From the NCBI GenBank assembly GCA_964395765.1, contig CAYNCU010000163.1, positions 1-9,492 on the forward strand: a stretch of DNA of 9,492 nt, written 5' to 3'. Position 1 is the first letter of the stretch. Every line of letters starts with the position of its first letter. The notes under the pieces were generated by a model. It was given only the letters and a program-made list of their open reading frames with translations. It was not told the origin of the DNA and did no database searches. Source of the stretch: DATDPY01 sp964395765 (lineage in GTDB: Bacteria; Bacteroidota; Bacteroidia; Cytophagales; Cyclobacteriaceae). Positions 6,442-9,492 of the stretch are shown here, one piece after another. The position numbers and the translations under genes were made by a program.

Positions 6442-9400
6442 ATGATAGAACTAATTACAAAGGGTATTGCTAAGATTGTTGGCACGAAGTCGGAGCGGGA
6501 TATTAAAATCGTAAGACCCTATGTTGAGAAGACAAAGATTGAATTCGATAAATTACAATCGGTCAGCGATGATGATTTAAGGCAAAAAAGGAGAGAAATA
6601 AAGGCAGTTATTGATGAAAGATTGAAGGCTATTGATTCACAAATCAGTGACCTGAAACAGAAAGTTGATGAAGATACAACCTTACAGCTCCATGAAAAGG
6701 AAGAAATATTCAACCAGATTGATAAATTAGAAGAGGACCGGAATGAAGAACTTGAAAAAGTTCTGAATGAAGTACTTCCTGCGGCCTTTGCCATCGTGAA
6801 AGAAACGGCAAGAAGATTCAAGGAAAACAAACAGCTTGTGGTTACTGCCACCCTGTTCGACAAGGAAATGGCAGCCAAACATTCTCATGTGACCATAAGC
6901 GGGGATAAGGCAATATGGGCCAATCAATGGATGGCTGCAGGCAATATGATCACCTGGGATATGGTGCACTTTGATGTGCAGTTGATAGGCGGCGTAGTGC
7001 TTCATCAGGGTAAAATTGCGGAAATGGCCACCGGCGAAGGGAAAACCCTGGTGGCAACCTTGCCTGCATTTTTAAATGCCCTGGCTAAAAGAGGAGTGCA
7101 TATTGTCACGGTTAACGATTACCTGGCACGAAGAGACTCTGAATGGATGGCACCGATTTTCGAATTCCATGAACTTATAGTTGATTGTATTGACAAGCAT
7201 GAACCTAATTCAGATGAACGCAGGAAGGCTTACCAGGCGGATATCACCTATGGTACCAATAATGAATTCGGCTTCGATTACCTCCGCGATAACATGGCCC
7301 GTGAAGTACAGGATATCGTACAGAGAAAGCATCATTTTGCTATGGTTGATGAGGTTGACTCGGTATTAATTGATGATGCCAGAACCCCTCTCATCATTTC
7401 AGGGCCGATTCCCCGTGGAGATGAACATGAATTCTATGACCTTAAGCCCAGGGTTCAGAAATTGGTGGAGGCACAGAAAAAACTTTGCGCCCAATTATTA
7501 TTGGATGCAAAAAAGATGATAACGGAAAATAATGACAGGGATGGAGGTCTTTCCCTGCTCCGGGCTTACCGGGGCCTTCCCAAGCATAAACCCCTGATCA
7601 AATACTTGAGTGAAACGGGCATTAAACAGGTTTTGCAAAAAACCGAAAATTACTACCTGCAGGATAATGCCAAACTCATGCCCGAAGTGGATAAGGAATT
7701 GTATTTCACCATCGATGAAAAACAAAATACCATTGAATTATCGGAAATGGGCCATGACCTCATTACCGGGGAAGGTGAAGATCCTCATTTGTTTATTATG
7801 CCTGATATCGGCCACGAAATCGCCGAATTGGAAGATAATAAGGAAATGACAGAAAATGATAAGCTTGTAAAGAAGGAAGAGATTATCAAGGATTATACTG
7901 AAAAATCAAAGAGAATACATACCATTAACCAGTTATTGAAGGCTTATACCCTCTTTGAAAGAGATACCGAGTACATTATTGTTGATGGCAAGGTAAAGAT
8001 TGTGGATGAGCAAACCGGTCGTGTTTTGGAGGGAAGAAGGTATTCCGACGGGTTACACCAGGCCATTGAAGCAAAGGAAAATGTAAAAGTGGAAGATGCC
8101 ACTCAGACCTATGCCACGATAACCCTGCAGAATTATTTCCGGATGTACCATAAGCTTGCCGGGATGACAGGTACTGCAGAAACGGAAGCCGGTGAATTCT
8201 GGGATATTTACAAACTGGATGTGGTGGTAATCCCTACGAATGTTCCGGTAACCCGGGCCGACATGGAAGATAAGGTTTTCAAAACCACACGTGAGAAATT
8301 TAATGCAGTAGTTGATGAAATTACAGAACTGATTGAAGCCGGCCGGCCTGTATTGGTAGGTACCACTTCGGTTGAAATTTCCGAGATTCTGAGCAGGATG
8401 TTAAACCTGAAGAAGATTAAACACCAGGTATTGAATGCCAAACAACATCAGAAGGAAGCGGAAATAGTAGCGGAAGCCGGGAAACCCGGTACTGTAACCA
8501 TTGCCACCAATATGGCAGGCCGTGGCACGGATATAAAACTTACCGCAGATTCCAGGAAATCCGGCGGACTTGCCATTCTGGGTACGGAAAGACATGAATC
8601 CCGCCGTGTCGACAGGCAGCTTCGGGGAAGGTCCGGACGGCAGGGTGACCCGGGAACCTCCCAATTCTTTGTATCTCTTGAAGATAACCTGATGCGTTTG
8701 TTCGGTTCTGACAGGATTGCCCGTATCATGGACCGCCTGGGTTTAAAGGAAGGAGAGGTAATTCAACATTCGTTGGTAACACGATCGATCGAGAGGGCCC
8801 AGAAAAAAGTAGAGGAGAATAATTTTTCTATCAGGAAAAGGCTGCTGGAATATGACGACGTAATGAATTCGCAACGCTCCGTGATCTACCGCAGGCGAAG
8901 CAATGCATTATATGGCGACCGGCTGCAGGTGGATATCATGAATATGATCTATGACACTGCTGAAGAAATGGTTAGCCAGACTAAAAATTCCGATGATCTG
9001 GAGGGCTTGAAACTAAATGCTATCGCCACTTTTGGAATTGATTATAACCTGGATAGGGAGAATTTTATCCAAAAGGATGAAAAAATGCTGACCCAGGATT
9101 TATACAATATTGCCACCCAACATTACCAACGGAAAAATGAGGTGATCCGTCAGCGTTCGCTGCCGATCGTTAAAGACATCTTTAAAACAAGAGGTGCAAC
9201 CGTTGAAGAGATACTTGTTCCTTTTACCGATGGAGTTAAACAGATTGGAATTGCATCCAACCTGAAAAGAAATGTGGATACTGAATGTAAATACCTTATC
9301 ATTTCACTTGAGAAAAATGCTTCCCTGGCATTCATCGATATGGCATGGAAGGAACATCTGAGAGAAATGGATGATTTAAAACAATCGGTACAGAATGCAG

Positions 9401-9492
9401 TATATGAACAGAAAGATCCTTTATTAATATATAAGTTTGAATCATTTGAATTATTCAAACAAATCGGAAAAAAATCGAAAGGATTAACAGCC
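6442..9492 (+). CDS. secA: Preprotein translocase ATPase subunit SecA, C-terminus off right edge
   Basis: SecA is the ATPase motor that drives unfolded preproteins through SecYEG at the inner membrane. An uninterrupted frame of 1017 codons begins at the ATG at 6442 (MIELITKGIAKIVG) and reaches the window edge. Walker A is ATGEGKT (196-202, K201) and Walker B DEVDS (303-307). The preprotein cross-linking region lies within roughly 323-515. EGRRYSDGLHQA (530-541), GMTGTAETEA (from 574), MAGRGTDIKL (691-700) and LRGRSGRQGDPG (727-738) are NBD2 helicase motifs. LLEYDDVMNSQR (801-812) and AWKEHLREMDDL (from 968) mark the helical scaffold. Walker A sits about 90 residues later than in E. coli SecA because of two insertions, a charged coiled-coil-like segment (about 53-112) and residues 125-173, both typical of Bacteroidota SecA. 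The family usually ends near 1100 residues, so perhaps 80 to 100 residues, including the tail, are missing. Confidence 0.97.
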   Translation, partial: MIELITKGIAKIVGTKSERDIKIVRPYVEKTKIEFDKLQSVSDDDLRQKRREIKAVIDERLKAIDSQISDLKQKVDEDTTLQLHEKEEIFNQIDKLEEDRNEELEKVLNEVLPAAFAIVKETARRFKENKQLVVTATLFDKEMAAKHSHVTISGDKAIWANQWMAAGNMITWDMVHFDVQLIGGVVLHQGKIAEMATGEGKTLVATLPAFLNALAKRGVHIVTVNDYLARRDSEWMAPIFEFHELIVDCIDKHEPNSDERRKAYQADITYGTNNEFGFDYLRDNMAREVQDIVQRKHHFAMVDEVDSVLIDDARTPLIISGPIPRGDEHEFYDLKPRVQKLVEAQKKLCAQLLLDAKKMITENNDRDGGLSLLRAYRGLPKHKPLIKYLSETGIKQVLQKTENYYLQDNAKLMPEVDKELYFTIDEKQNTIELSEMGHDLITGEGEDPHLFIMPDIGHEIAELEDNKEMTENDKLVKKEEIIKDYTEKSKRIHTINQLLKAYTLFERDTEYIIVDGKVKIVDEQTGRVLEGRRYSDGLHQAIEAKENVKVEDATQTYATITLQNYFRMYHKLAGMTGTAETEAGEFWDIYKLDVVVIPTNVPVTRADMEDKVFKTTREKFNAVVDEITELIEAGRPVLVGTTSVEISEILSRMLNLKKIKHQVLNAKQHQKEAEIVAEAGKPGTVTIATNMAGRGTDIKLTADSRKSGGLAILGTERHESRRVDRQLRGRSGRQGDPGTSQFFVSLEDNLMRLFGSDRIARIMDRLGLKEGEVIQHSLVTRSIERAQKKVEENNFSIRKRLLEYDDVMNSQRSVIYRRRSNALYGDRLQVDIMNMIYDTAEEMVSQTKNSDDLEGLKLNAIATFGIDYNLDRENFIQKDEKMLTQDLYNIATQHYQRKNEVIRQRSLPIVKDIFKTRGATVEEILVPFTDGVKQIGIASNLKRNVDTECKYLIISLEKNASLAFIDMAWKEHLREMDDLKQSVQNAVYEQKDPLLIYKFESFELFKQIGKKSKGLTA

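Noticed and set aside
6519..6878. Serine- and phenylalanine-rich minus-strand open reading inside secA.
   Set aside because: It is the antisense shadow of the charged coiled-coil segment of SecA (Glu/Lys codons read backwards as Phe/Leu/Ser).
1..9492. A search for CRISPR arrays, insertion sequences, tRNA/rRNA genes, toxin-antitoxin pairs or defence genes.
   Set aside because: No regular repeat-spacer structure, inverted terminal repeats, transposase, RNA gene or defence-family motif was recognised; every substantial open frame is explained by the six genes listed.

Overview
The window reads as an ordinary chromosomal stretch of a member of the Bacteroidota, probably near the Bacteroidales/Marinilabiliales. 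This is inferred from four things: a SecA with the long N-terminal insertions typical of that phylum, a multi-domain secreted lamin-tail-domain protein ending in a FlgD-like sorting-type domain, a cysteine-depleted DksA/TraR protein, and a TAnnTTTG-type -7 box in place of Shine-Dalgarno/sigma70 signals. Base composition is moderately AT-rich throughout, and no gene looks foreign.

Layout. (1) At the left edge, on the minus strand, is the first part of scpB (chromosome segregation). It lies immediately downstream of, and probably translationally coupled to, a 128-residue DksA/TraR-like transcription regulator. (2) A 144 bp AT-rich divergent gap follows, then on the plus strand a 335-residue exported isoaspartyl peptidase/L-asparaginase. 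(3) Convergent with it, and overlapping it by 10 bp at the stop codons, is a minus-strand gene of about 1117 codons for a secreted protein with three Ig-like/lamin-tail modules. (4) A short divergent promoter gap separates this from plus-strand asd (aspartate-semialdehyde dehydrogenase). (5) About 320 bp of AT-rich non-coding DNA, ending in a good Bacteroidota -7 box, leads into secA. That gene runs off the right edge after 1017 codons.

The genes do not form one pathway. They are housekeeping functions (chromosome condensation, RNA-polymerase regulation, amino-acid biosynthesis, protein export) with two exported accessory proteins between them. The exported proteins would be SecA clients in the general sense only. 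I found no mobile element, CRISPR array, tRNA, rRNA or defence system, and no convincing undescribed system. The most interesting items are the zinc-less DksA-like protein, the tandem lamin-tail protein with its 19 cysteines, and the terminator-less convergent overlap.
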